Assembly (NCBI GenBank): GCA_949128115.1
Contig: CASBRS010000033.1
Span: 186,001-250,000, forward strand
Origin: Anaspis maculata
Taxonomy: Eukaryota > Arthropoda > Insecta > Coleoptera > Scraptiidae
Length of the DNA stretch: 64,000 nucleotides
Reading direction: 5' to 3'
Every line of letters begins with the position of its first letter. Position 1 is the first letter of the stretch. Shown here in pieces: positions 52,441 through 63,637 of this stretch. The notes under the pieces were generated by a model that ran no database searches, had not been told where the DNA came from, and was given only the letters and a program-made list of their open reading frames with translations. Both the position numbers and the translations under genes were made by a program.

Positions 52441-54097
52441 CTGTCGGAATCGAAATATCAAAAAAACGCCCTCTCACTGTTGGTAGCTTACTATACACTT
52501 TCCTTCTAGTAGAAAACTGCACTTTCGATTGTTTCCAAATTATAATTTTATCAAATTAATTCAGCTACTTGCGGAAAGATGATTCTTCAATGCCCCCTCT
52601 TTTAGGGTTGCTGGATTATCGACAGCTTTGGCTGTACAAGGGTTACGCAATCATCCGTTACTAGGGGCCGATGGGAGGGGATAAAATTCAGCTATTTGTC
52701 AAAATTGACCATGAGCGGAGCAAGCAGGAAATTTGCGGGGTCCGGTGCTGTTGCTGTCATTCTTTCTCACATTACCTAGCCCAGTCAATCTATGTAGTCA
52801 GTCATAACCATCAATACCGGGAACAAATTCGCCTAAAGCTGATTTCTGGTTCAGTGAGTCCTTGGACCATGAGAACCCACCAGTCAATTTTATCGAACTT
52901 TCTCGGGTGTGCTTTATGGTCTTCCAGGTCTTCGAATGTTTTGACTTACTGTAAATTGCACTGCTCGCTTTACGCCTTAGGAGTACGTCTTTTTCTTCCC
53001 CTTTCTATACAACGCCCTTGTCTTGTGCCACCAAGATACAGCATATGTGCTAACAATACAGCGTCTTCCATACCAGCAATCGGCGCTGTATCTTACTGGT
53101 GTCAGATTGCAGCATGAGGACACGGTCACCGAGATGGGCGAGGGCAATGAGCATTACGTGGAGACGGTGTTGTCGACGATGATGGCAGTGCTCCCTGATG
53201 ATGCCACTTCTAGGGCTGTATTGACGATTACGAAGTATCGGCAACCTACTACTTTCTGCTCGAAGCGCGTCCCCAGCAATCTCAGCATGTCTATAAACCC
53301 AAATTTGTTTAGATCGTTGCTTCAAAACTCCTCTGAGGCGGTTGCTGTTGTCTGCTCACCGAAAATCATATTTGGACAAGACTTTCTAGCAGCATGTCGT
53401 CTCTGTTCTTCTCCTTTGGTGCTGCGGGTTGGTCGCTGTATCCATCAAACACAACAGCGGGTGATGGATACTTGCTCTGCACATTTGCCTACATACAAAT
53501 GGCTCTGGACAGGCTCTGGGTACTAAAATGAACACATCTGACGTTCGTGACAGCTACAGCCCGTTGGGACGGACGCCTATGGCCTTCCGCGATGCCGACA
53601 GCTGTCAGTCCTTGACTCCGCGAGGCCTGTGAGTAAACAAACGGTTCGCGAGAATGCGCTTCCCTTACGCCGGCCGGCCGGTCACGTGATAATCAGGTTC
53701 CCTACCCTCTTTTGAACTGTCTTTGAAATGTGGGGTGAAAACAGGAAAAAAACAAAACACTCTTTTTGCCATGAATAAGTGATTCTTAGAGATAATGACA
53801 CAATACTTGGTATTTCTACAAAAAGCACCATTTCTTGGATCTGCCCTGTGAGGCATCGTTGAAAAAGTATGATTGGCTATCATAATAATGGTAATATGTA
53901 ATCATTGCATCGTAAAAACGATCTCCTCATCATAATTTAGTGACCTCTTCGGCGAGCAAGAATTGCCATTCACGTATTTTCTGGCTCTTCAAAGCTTTAG
54001 TGCCCATGATGTTATTTGCAACATCTGGAATGGTGAAATATGTTACGCATTATGAGCCTTAATGTACTTCGAGGTGGCTTACCAAATTTTGCAATCA
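52441..54097. other. Unassigned sequence
   Basis: A plus-strand frame at 53023-53526 (167 codons) and minus-strand frames in the same place have moderately complex composition but no motif I recognise. GCCGGCCGGCCGGTCACGTG at about 53670 is a short GC palindrome. No repeat shared with other parts of the window was noticed. Confidence 0.3.
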
Positions 54098-54157
54098 TCA
54101 TCAATTGAAAGGTTTGTTCTCAAAAGTTGTTTGAACAAAATTTGTTCAATTTTTTTA

Positions 54158-56373
54158 TAGTATTAGTCCGGACGTTAGGGGAAATCACCCTACATTTTAG
54201 GGTTAAAACATGCCACTTGGTATAGTTGTTCCATGAACTATAATCTTCCGATTCAGAAGTGTAGACATCAGCTGCAGACGTGCAGGCTCTGTGTGCAGAG
54301 TGAAGAAGGAAAAAGAAGAAGGAAAAATGGTAACTCATAAACCAAAGGAGGTAGAGTCGTCTTAATCGGCATTTATATCCCGATATTCATGGCAATGAAA
54401 TTTTATCAAACCATTTCCAAATTTCCCGAAGCATTTCTGAAATATTCTGGAACACTAGTTTTTTTTAAGAAAATTTAACTTTTGGGTGAATCAGTGAATT
54501 TCAAAAGTACCTATAAGAGTGAAACTTGGTAGTTCTTCATTCAGTGATGTGATCAATTGAAAATAATCGGTAACCAGTGCCTAGGCCTGCTATTTCCAGA
54601 AAAAAGACATTCAACTTTTTTTCCCTCCCCCCGGCAGCCATTTGCGTTAACTGTTTGCACAATAATCAAAGAAGTGACTAGCAATTATAAAGTTGGTGAG
54701 GTACAAGCATTTTACACCAAAAAAAGGAACATTGACATCAGGAACTGCCTTCTTGTAGAATAAACATTGTCATTCGAGTTGTTCATGATTTTACAGACTT
54801 TCTTTGCTCATGATGGCTAATTTGGTTACTGAAAGGAAAAATTACGTTAGGCATTCTTATGCCCCACATTTTGTCAAGTCGGTCACAAAAATTCATCATC
54901 ATTAGTGTAGACGTTTGTCTCAGACAGCTGACCAAACAAAAGATATACCATTTTTGTGCGAAAATTGCAAAAATATATAAGGTTTCGTCGTCATCGAATG
55001 CGTCTTGAGGAAAATCTATTGCCTCCAGAGGTACGAATTAGCATGCAAATAATTTGATGCAATCTGGTGTCAACAGTGATGCCAAGAAAAATTGGTCAGA
55101 TGTGTCTAGCTGTCCCATGAAAGACGAGGAAGATGTGGAAAGCGTGGAAAAATGCAATATTAGCTATATTTGGACCTCGATCCAAACAGTAGGCGAAAAG
55201 CACCCTGCACTGTATGATTAGAACATGCCACTTGGCACAGTGACTGTTTGAACCATACTCTTTCAATTCAGAAGTGTAGCCATCAGCGCCAACCCTACAG
55301 TCCCTGTATATGGGGAGAAGAAGTGGAGAAACCACGAAAAGTTGTTGCTCAAAAGCCGAAAAAAAAAACGGAGTCTTATCGTCCTTTCTGCGTCGTTTGA
55401 AATGATCTTACCAAATTTGCGTATAGCATTGCAGTTGACAATGTCAACACCAAGTCCTATAAGATTATTTCCAGGTGAAATTGAACATTCTGCGGCAATA
55501 TACTCTCTCCAAGAAGCATTCGATCGCAGCGAAAACGTTTTAATTTTTGCAATTTTCACACAAAAATCGTACATCTTTTGTTTGATCAGCTGCCGAAGAC
55601 AAACGTCTTCACTGATGATGAAAAATTTATGTGGCTGACTTGACAAAATTTGAGGCATTAGAATGCCGAATGTAGTTCTTCCTTTCAATAACGACATCAG
55701 CCATCACGAGCAAAGAAATTCTGTAAAACTATAAACAATTCGAATGAATTTGTTTATTCTATAAGAAGGCAGTTACCAATGCAGAGGTTACTTTTTTTGT
55801 GGTAAAATGGTTGTACCTCATCAACTTCATAATAACCAGTCACTTTCTAAAATATTCTGCAAATAGTTCACGCAAGATGGCTGCCGGGAAGAGGAAAAAA
55901 GTTGAATGTCTTTTTTCTGGAAATAGTAGGCCTAGGCACTGGCTACCGATTATTTTCAACTGATTACATCACTGAATGGAGAACTACCGAGTTGCACTCT
56001 TATACTTTGAAAACTCACTGATTTACCTAAAAATTTAATTTTTATGAAAGAAAACGAGTTTTCCAGGATATTTCAGGAATGCTTCAGGATATTTGAAAAT
56101 GGTTTGATGAAATTTCATTGGCATAAACATCGGGATATATATGCCGATTTACACGACTCTACCTCTTTTGGTTTATGAGCTACCACGTTTCCTTCTTCTT
56201 TTTCCTTCTTCACCCTGTACAGAGAGCCTGCACGTCTGCCGCTGAGGCTGATGTCTACACTTCTGAATCGGAAGATTATGGCTCATGCAACAACTATACC
56301 AAGTGGCATGTTTTAACCCTAAAATGCAGAGTCAACCCATATTTTAGCGCCTAACGTCCGGACTATATGGGAG
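54158..56373. mobile_element. Foldback 1 (2.2 kb)
   Basis: Ends AGTCCGGACGTTAGG (left) and CCTAACGTCCGGACT (right). Arms of about 900-950 bp share TTAAAACATGCCACTTGG, TCAGAAGTGTAGACATCAG, AAAATAATCGGTA-CCAGTG, TGCCTTCTT-TAGAATAAAC and AGACGTTTGTCT. The centre (55100-55420) contains another diverged copy of the end region (AACATGCCACTTGGCACAGT), implying internal duplication. Arms are roughly 80 percent identical by eye. Confidence 0.8.
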
Positions 56374-58258
56374 CATAGGTCGTGTCGTGTGCAGCTTCGT
56401 GGAGATATATAGAGCTATGTCTCAATCGATTCCTGGAGGATCAAGGACTATGAAAAATCATGGTGGAATATAGGCATTTACTGCAGGGAAATATGGTGGA
56501 GGCGCCAAGATGGGCTTCATCTGATAATAAAAAACCGAGTAAAAAAACTGGCTGTAGCTCGTTTGTTTTCCAACGGATTTCAACATCTGACGCGTCATTT
56601 TGTGAACAAAAGAATTCTCTTCTCACTTCGTACCTAAATTAACGAACGTCATTCCGTGAAACTGTCAAAATTGTCTTATAAGATATGCTAAATTCCGCCA
56701 TTTTTTGAAGGTTATCCGATATTTTTGAAACCTGGCAATATCATAGATCTTGAGGTGCTCTTTCCGAATTTCTACTTTTCAACTTCGTATGTTTGCCGTT
56801 TTGGCCGCCATATTAAAAAGATGGCGCCCAAAAAACAGTTTTTGGTCAATATCTTGAATTTAACTGACTCAAGATTGGAACGTGTATATGCGGAGAAAAG
56901 CTCATTCAAATCTCTACAATTTGACATATCAGTCATTCATGTGCGATTTATGGTTCTTGAGTTAGAGCTTTCAGTACTTCCGGAAGCATCAACTTTCGGC
57001 ATTCTATCAGCATGTTAAATTGATACCACCGTCATGTAGTAAGCAAATTAACCATAAATAGCTCTTGGCCATCAACCATAGATGATCAAAATTTAGAAAA
57101 TCGATCATGGGTATGTAATTTTTGTAATTACAGGGTGAACTGTGGAAGTAAATTGACTTTATAAAGAAATAAAGGTGATATTATAGCATTTGAAGGATAT
57201 CAGATACATTCGAAACTCATTATTATGATGAAATTTGGGGTCATTATTCAGAATATTGACTTTTCTACCTCGTGTCTCTGCTGTTCTGGCCATCATTTTG
57301 AAAAGATGGCGTCCAAAAACCATATTTTTCGAAAATTTTCGAGAAATTTGTCATGAAATTTTAGGCTCCATGTCAAAAGTGGAAGTCTATCAAATTCTCT
57401 AAAATTTGACATCTGAATCACTCATGTGCGACTTACGGTTCTCAAGCTATACCCTTTCAAAGTCAATTTTCCGTTAGAGTTCACTCTGTAGTTGCAGAAC
57501 AACCGTTACCATGATTTTCTGGATATTAATGGTCTGTGGTTGACAACTTATCATTATTTATGGTCAATATGACTGCCACGTGGAGCTAAGATCAACTTGA
57601 TATGCTGATTGGATGACAAAATTTGATGCTTCAGGGAGTTCTAGAAGCCATAACCCAAAAACCGGAAGTAGCAAGTACACGAGTGAGGTGTTAAATTGAA
57701 AAGAATTGCATAAGCTTCCTTTCGCATACAAACGCTTCCACCTCACAGATACTGAAATGAAGATAGTGACAAAAAACTGTTTTATGGGCGCCATCTTTCC
57801 AATATGGCGGCCAAGACGGCAAATATACGAAGTGGAAAAGTGGAAATTTGGGAAGGGCACCTCAAGATCTATGATACTGTCAAGTTTCAAAAATATCAGA
57901 CAACCTTTCAAAAAGGCCGGAATTTAGCATATCTTATAAAGACAATTTTGACAGTTTCCCGAAATGACGTTTGTAAATTCAGGTATGAGAAAAGAAGAGA
58001 ATTTTTTTGTTCACAAAATGACGTTCCAGATAATGAAATCCGTTGAAAAACAAACGAGCTGCAGCCAGTTTATTATCACCAGATAAGCCCATTTTGGCGC
58101 CTCCACCATATTTGCCTGCAGCAGATGTCAATATTCCACCATAATTTTTCATGGTCCTTGATCGCCCAGGAGTCGTTTAGGACATATCTCTATATATCTT
58201 CACGAAGTTGCACACGGCCAAGCCTTTTTTGACCCTATGCCCCCAGACTATTATGGAA
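56353..58258. mobile_element. Foldback 2 (1.9 kb)
   Basis: Ends CCGGACTATATGGGAGCATAGG and (on -) CCATAATAGTCTGGGGGCATAGG define it; arms share TTCGTGGAGATATATAGAG/TTCGTGAAGATATATAGAG, AAATATGGTGGAGGCGCCAA, CTCGTTTGTTTT.CAACGGAT and ATCATAGATCTTGAGGTGC. Both arms include a YY1-like GCCGCCATATT...AAGATGGCGCCC. The centre is near 57310. Confidence 0.8.
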
Positions 58259-58985
58259 AATGCAAAATATTGGATCTTCCACCCTTATTTGATCCCTCGT
58301 TGAGGAAAGCCTGAAACCGAAAGTCGCCAAAATTTCAATGCTAATGGTTCACTGAGAACTGCTTTTTAATGTGTAGTTGTCAAAATCTTCATTGTTGCGT
58401 TCAGATTCCAGACAGAGAGCGACAAAGAAGTCCATGCAGTAAAAAAAGACACAGATTTCAATGAACTCTATTAACTTCTACTTGACACGTTCTACATCCT
58501 CTATAGGATATTTTTTGTGACTGTACTACACTGTACACAAAATGGAACAAATAAATGAAAAAAAAAATTAATTGAACGGAGAAATCCCGGAAATATCCCT
58601 TCTAGATAGGCTTCCCGCAATACACAAGTTCTGTGAGACTCTCAAGCGTGGGTAAAAGGCTTGAAACATTACTAACTAAAGGCTCTAACAGTGTACCAAA
58701 TTGCACATTTATGTTATGAAAAGCAAGGTCTCCAGACAGCTTTCAGTCTAGCTCTGGACTAGTTTTTTCTCGACTGTAATTCATGTCTTTTTTTACTGCA
58801 TGAACTTCTTTGTCGCTCTCTGTCTGGAATCTGAACGTAACTATGCAATGTTTGACAACTAAACATTGAAGAGCACTTCCCACTGAACCATCATCATAAA
58901 AAAATTCGGAGACTTTCGGTTCCAGGCTATCCTCAGTGAGAGATCAAGTGAGGGTGAGAGACCCAATATTTTGTATTTTTCATAA
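58253..58985. mobile_element. Foldback 3 (0.73 kb)
   Basis: Inverted arms of about 210 bp: GCAAAATATTGGATC/GACCCAATATTTTGT ends, then GATCCCTCGTTGAGGAAAGC, CGAAAGTC, TCAGATTCCAGACAGAGAGC, GACAAAGAAGT-CATGCAGTA. The middle (58470-58765) is unique. Confidence 0.8.
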
Positions 58986-59042
58986 AAAAACGACACAAAT
59001 TTTGTTCAAACAGCTTTTAAGAACAAACCTTTCAATTGATGA

Positions 59043-59845
59043 CTAGCTGTCACCGGCGCCGGCAAGCCGTCGCCTGGGTGACAGCTATGGTTGAAAAGTA
59101 GCCAGGGAACTTGTTCCACTGACACCGGACAAGTGGGAAGGGAATTGTATACATGATGTTGATTTTCGGTTGTTTTAGGCAGATGTCAGGTTTCCCCTTG
59201 GCGAATTTAGTAATTTTATGCATGTCCGTCGATAGTGTTTTGGTCAGATGAAGTTTTCCAAGAGGCGTGCCGTAAGCAATTGATTGTGTAAGAGTAACAT
59301 GAATCCGAGCAAATGTTTGTTTTTCGCGTGTTCTGAAATTTCTGCCTCAACTTGTAGGGTTCTATTGTAAACGGAACGCATGTCAGTGGGTAGTGTCTGG
59401 TCAGTAAAGAGTTGTCGGGGAAAATCGATACACCATTATTTTGTTTATTAATACGTATTTCTACTTTTCTTCAAGGTAATAACAAAAATACTGGAAACAT
59501 GATAAAGCTTTGAAAATGAAAGCGACTATATGTGTTATGGAAACCTAAACCGGAAGAAGGTACTGTCGTGGAAGACACTGTGTAGTGGAAGGAAAAGCAG
59601 AACCGTGTATTTGTATTATTTAGGAGCCTTTCTAAATATTTCTAGGAGAAATTCAGATGGAATTCAAATATGTGCAAAATTCAAAATTTGGCAGTTACAT
59701 TTCAATTGTTCATCTAAACCAAGTCTAGGTTTGAAAACTCATTGGACTCGGTTGAAAAAAACCAGAGTTCAATATGGCAAATTTGATAGATGCATCTCGA
59801 TTATCTACTTCAAGTAGGTGAAGGCTTGTTATAGCAACCAGATAT
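59043..59845 (-). mobile_element. Hairpin-ended element, copy 1 (Helentron-like ends)
   Basis: On - the element ends with TAGCTGTCACC...GGTGACAGCTA, an 11-bp stem around a GC-rich loop, finishing CTAG followed by T. The second copy at 61622 has the same end and same following T. The two copies stay alignable for about 800 bp (GACACCGGACAAGTGG, GATGTTGATTTTCGGTTGTT, AACGCATGTCAGTGGGT, GTAGTGGAAGGAAAAGCAGA). A 3' hairpin finishing in CTRR next to T is a Helitron/Helentron-type feature; classification is inference. Confidence 0.6.
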
Positions 59846-60420
59846 GTTGAAAGATGCAAAAATTCAATATGACGGCCTCTTGAAACGTCAAAAATCAAAA
59901 TTTGACAGATGCGTTTTGATCGCCAATCTCAAGTGGCTATGGGTTCAGATTCCCAATCAGATCAGTTGAGAAATGTGGAAGTTCAATATGGCGGCCTTTT
60001 GAAACGTCAAAAACCAAAATTTGACAGCTGCATTTCGATCGCCAACCTCCAAGTGGGTATAGGTCCAAAATCCCAATCATATCGGTTGAAGAATGCAAAT
60101 GTTCAATATGGCGGCCTGTTGAAACGTCAAAAATCAAAATTTGACAGATGCGTTTTGATCGCCAATCTCAAGTGGCTATGGGTTCAAATTCCCAATCAGA
60201 TCAGTTGAGAAATGTGAAAGTTCAATATGGCATCCTCTTGAAACGTCAAAAACCAAAATTTGACAGCTGCATTTCGATCGCCAACCTCCAAGTGGGTATA
60301 GGTCCAAAATCTCAATTAGATCGGTTGAAAAATGCAAAAGTTCAATATGGCGGCTTTTCGAAACGTCAAAAATCGAAATTTGACAGATGCATTTAGACAA
60401 TCTTTTTCAAGTTGGCATAG
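59680..60420. repeat. 119-bp tandem array with higher-order alternation
   Basis: Units of about 119 bp carry TTCAATATGGCGGCC, TTGAAACGTCAAAAA.CAAAA, TTTGACAG.TGC.TTT.GATCGCCAA and TC.CAAGTGG. Well-matched units start near 59860, 59983, 60101, 60221 and 60340, and a more diverged unit overlaps the end of the hairpin-ended element. Alternate units (59860/60101 and 59983/60221) are more alike than neighbours, so the array grew in dimers of about 238 bp. The in-phase open frames are repeat translations. Confidence 0.85.
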
Positions 60421-60795
60421 GTTCAAAATTCCAATCGGATGTTGTGGTAATGATGATGATAGAAAAATGTCATGTAACGATTTCCGCTTTCATCATTACA
60501 TTTACTCGCGAAAACGTCCATAACTACGTCAGCATCATTCCAACGTATATTTTAAAGCACTCGCGAAAAACAGGCCCAAATGGTTCGCGACAAATCGCCT
60601 TGATGGTGTGCCGTCACTGCTGTGACATTACATTGACATTTGCAAATGTCACAACACAACTGCGACGCTCAATAATGCTGCCAATGTTTGTAGTGATATT
60701 TTGGAAAATTTGACAAGAAAAACTCCGAAACAAGGACGCACATCTAAACACGGACTCTTTTTGGAAGTGTGGCCAAAAGGTCCGATGGAATTATC
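60421..60795 (+). other. Unique sequence upstream of candidate first exon
   Basis: Non-repetitive sequence between the 119-bp array and a candidate start codon at 60796. CACTGCTGTGACATTACATTG and CGCGAAAACG-type words suggest a CpG-containing promoter or 5' UTR, but no core element can be fixed. Confidence 0.3.
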
Positions 60796-60917
60796 ATGGA
60801 TTCCGTAGAAAACAAGTCGCGACAAGAAACCCCTGTAACCGACATGAAATTTGCTCTGGCGGACCGAAAAGGCCCCTTTTTTCGAAATGTGAAGCCGCTG
60901 GAAATTGCAAATAGATC
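60796..60917 (+). CDS. Candidate first coding exon of an unidentified host gene
   Basis: ATGG in good context (ATTATCATGG) opens a frame reading MDSVENKSRQETPVTDMKFA then LADRKGPFFRNVKPLEIANR, followed by TC|GTGAGTACC, a strong donor. That gives 40 codons plus two bases of a split codon. Composition is that of ordinary host coding sequence, and the exon lies in a non-repetitive island between two copies of the hairpin-ended element. I do not recognise the protein and cannot find the next exon. It could equally be chance. Confidence 0.35.
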
Positions 60918-61621
60918 GTGAGTACCCCCAGATGTGTTTCGGCCCCAAATCAACATCAACTTATCTGTTTTTTTGTGAAATTACTCCGTCAACGTCAGAC
61001 ACGGCCCGCGAAATCTAAGCGAAATGCCTTATTATTTGAAGGAGACCTTGCGTTTCTGAGGCTTGGCAAACGCCCACGGGTCTCCTGGGCCGCTACGGTA
61101 ACATTTCGCACCCTGACAGGGTCATTTTTCCCAAAAGCACTGTTGAAATGCCCCGAGGTGTTGAGTTTTCCAAAATCCAGAGCGTCAATTTGACGTTTCT
61201 GTCACTTTGGCCGTGCCGTGACCCAATTTCAACATTTTTCGGCTAAATTTCAAGAAAAGCCCCGCCAAGTGGCCCGCAACGGACGAAACCGAGCCCCCGG
61301 AAACCCCCCGGTCGGCATTTCAAACCAAATTTCTCGAAATTCTCCCCGAAAAGCCGAATTTTTGCCGCTAAAACGTAACAAGATGTTTGGAATGGACTAC
61401 TTGAAGCGGCGGTTCCCTGTAAGAAGAAAGTGGAATGAATTATGAATTTTCCAAAAATCCCCTCGAATTCGGCAGAAATTTCGGAAATTTCCCATCGTCA
61501 ACTTGCACTGCGGTTCGTCGGCGAAAATTTTTAAAAAAATACCCCGTCAAAATCCGACGCCTGGTTCTCACAAACGGCTGTAGATAGCGTTAAGAGTTTG
61601 GCATGGGTTACATTGGCGGGA
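60918..61621 (+). other. GC-rich host-like sequence with a second possible start exon
   Basis: Higher GC than its surroundings, with CGGTAACATTTCGCACCC and GCCCGCAACGGACGAAACCG type words that look like a 5' UTR. At 61384 ATGTTTGGAATGGACTACTT gives MFGMDYLKRRFP, followed at 61420 by GTAAGAAG, a good donor. Whether 60796 and 61384 are alternative first exons, two genes or neither cannot be told from sequence. Confidence 0.3.
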
Positions 61622-62480
61622 CTAGCTGTCACCGGCGCCGGCAAGCCGTCGCCTGGGTGACAGCTATGGTTGAGAAGTAGACAGGGAATTTGTTCCACTG
61701 ACACCGGACAAGTGGAAAGGGGATATTATACATGATGTTGATTTTCGGTTGTTTCAGGCAAATGTCAGGTTTTCCTTTGGCGAGTTTAGTAATTTCATGC
61801 ATGTCCGTCGATAGTGTTTTCAATGAAGTCCGTCGATGAAGTTTTTCAAGAGGCGTAAGCAACGACTGTGAGAGTAACAAGAATTCGAAAAGATGTTTGT
61901 TTTTCGCGTGTTTTGAAATTTCTGCCTCGACTTATAGGGTTCTATAGTGAACGAAACGCATGTCAGTGGGTGGTGTCTGGTCAGTGAAGAGTTGTCGGAA
62001 AAAATCGATACACCATTATTTTGTTCATTAATATGTATTTCTACTTTTGATCAAGGTAACTCCTAAAAATACTGGAAACATGATGAAGCTTCGAAAATGA
62101 AAGCGACGATATGTGTTATGAAAACCTGAACCGTGAAGAAGGTACTGTCGTGGGAGACACCGTGTAGTGGAAGGAAAAGCAGAACCATGTAGGTATTTGT
62201 ATTATTCAGGAGCCTTTCTGAATATTTGTAGGAGAAATTGAGATGGAATAAAAATAAGTGAAAAATTCCAAATTTGACAGTTACGTTCCAATTGTTCATC
62301 TGAACCAAGTCTAGGTTTAAAAACTCAATAAATTTGGTTGGAAAAAGCAAGAGTTCAATACACAGCGGCTTCAAACTGCGAAAATGTCGAATTTGACAAA
62401 TGTGTTTCGATTATCCATCTTGACTAAGTCTTCGTTCAAAATCTCAATATAATCTGTTTAAAAATACAAAAGTTAGGTAT
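61622..62480 (-). mobile_element. Hairpin-ended element, copy 2
   Basis: Starts with the same CTAGCTGTCACCGGCGCCGG hairpin as 59043 and aligns along about 800 bp with scattered substitutions and small deletions (for example around 61820-61850). It contains only two diverged 119-bp-type units instead of an array. The two copies flank the 1.2-kb host-like island as direct repeats. Confidence 0.7.
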
Positions 62481-63630
62481 ATAGGTATAGTTATGAAAGA
62501 ATAGGAGGGACAGCAAATACTACCGCGAGATGAAGCAGAGGTAAACTACGCAACAGGAGTAAAGCTTTCCACTGAAAATTGGGAATTAATCACCCAAAAT
62601 AGAAGTGTGTTGAATCTAATTGAAGGAAAAGCATATTTTGATTTTCTCCACAAAAAACTATCGCAACCAGGAAGAATCTCCTAAATCAAACTGTTCCCCA
62701 GATTTTGAGGAAGGTACAACCTTTTAAAATTGGGGCAATTGGAAAAAAGCAGACGTCAAGAAGAAAAATTCAGATCGTCATACTTTTTGAGGAAAAAGTC
62801 AAATTGCAAAAATAGATTTATTGTAATATCAAAAAATTGGATTCTTACCTGACACGTTCACATTTCAAATTTCAAGATTTCCGTAGTAGATACTTGAGTG
62901 AAAAACCTGCTATTCGAAAACTTTCAAAGAAGGATCTATAGACCTAGACGATGCCTACTTTTTATGGCCAATAAACAAATAGATCGTGAATTACCTGTGA
63001 TGTTTGTATCAAAATAGCTTTATGGGTTCATGTTCACCCGTTTCCCGAATAGCTTATCAACAGTCCTGTTGCCTGTTGCTCTTGTCTGTAGGTTTTTATG
63101 CAATTATTCAAACCTGTGAATCCAGTGATGGACCCTTTAAGTGCAGCTGGACTAACTGCGGTCATATGTGGACGATCTTTCATGATTTGGGCAAATCAAA
63201 ACTGAATGTATTCGTAATATCGACAATATTTACTACTCCGTTACTATTCCCACTGTGATTTAACAAACAAAAATCCTTAAACGGAAAAATTCAAGAGTCA
63301 AGATAGGAGTAATTGCCAAGTTAACGAGTATAAAATATACCTATTTTGGTATCAAATTTGGCCGACCGCTCCAATGTATAGATACAATCAAAAACTGTGA
63401 ACTCGAAAAAGTAACAGCCTTACTAAAATTCCATGGAAATTATGATAAAACTATGACCATACCAGAATACCTTCAAAACGAATTTCCATGGTGGTCAAAT
63501 AATCTTCAGAATAGAACAAGCGAATATGCCTCATGGGCATGAGGCTCAGTAGCGCACTTCCTTTTTGGAGGATTAGTGAACGCAAGATGTTAAGTGATTA
63601 GGGTTCTACCGTCTTGGGCAAAAAATTGCA
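62481..63630. other. Unassigned sequence with short coding-like remnants
   Basis: On +, 62510-62680 reads a frame with GVKLSTENWELITQNRSVL and GKAYFDFLHKKLSQPG. 63345-63540 reads CELEKVTALLKFHGNYDKTM and EFPWWSNNLQNRTSEYASWA. Both look like decayed protein-coding sequence broken by stops, but I do not recognise the family. An 84-codon frame at 63004-63258 is cysteine-rich and also unrecognised. Confidence 0.35.
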
Positions 63631-63637
63631 ATATGGC

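Larger units (their letters stand above)
54098..59042. mobile_element. Composite of three abutting foldbacks inside an outer inverted repeat
   Basis: Outer ends TCATCAATTGAAAGGTTTGT, then TGTTTGAACAAAATTTG, match between 54098-54158 and 59042-58984 (inverted, about 60 bp). Between them lie foldbacks at 54158-56373, 56353-58258 and 58253-58985, each touching or overlapping the next by a few to about 20 bp. No transposase is visible. Either one element has grown by nested insertion at palindrome ends, or several related elements have preferentially inserted into one another. Confidence 0.7.

Noticed and set aside
53023..53526. 167-aa plus-strand frame as a gene
   Set aside because: No recognisable domain, no supporting splice or start context, and the opposite strand is also partly open.
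59909..60396. 82-99 aa frames repeating the same peptide
   Set aside because: Direct translation of the 119-bp satellite units.
59860..60420. CRISPR-like regular spacing
   Set aside because: Units are 119-bp tandem satellite monomers without short direct repeats and unique spacers, and the genome is eukaryotic.
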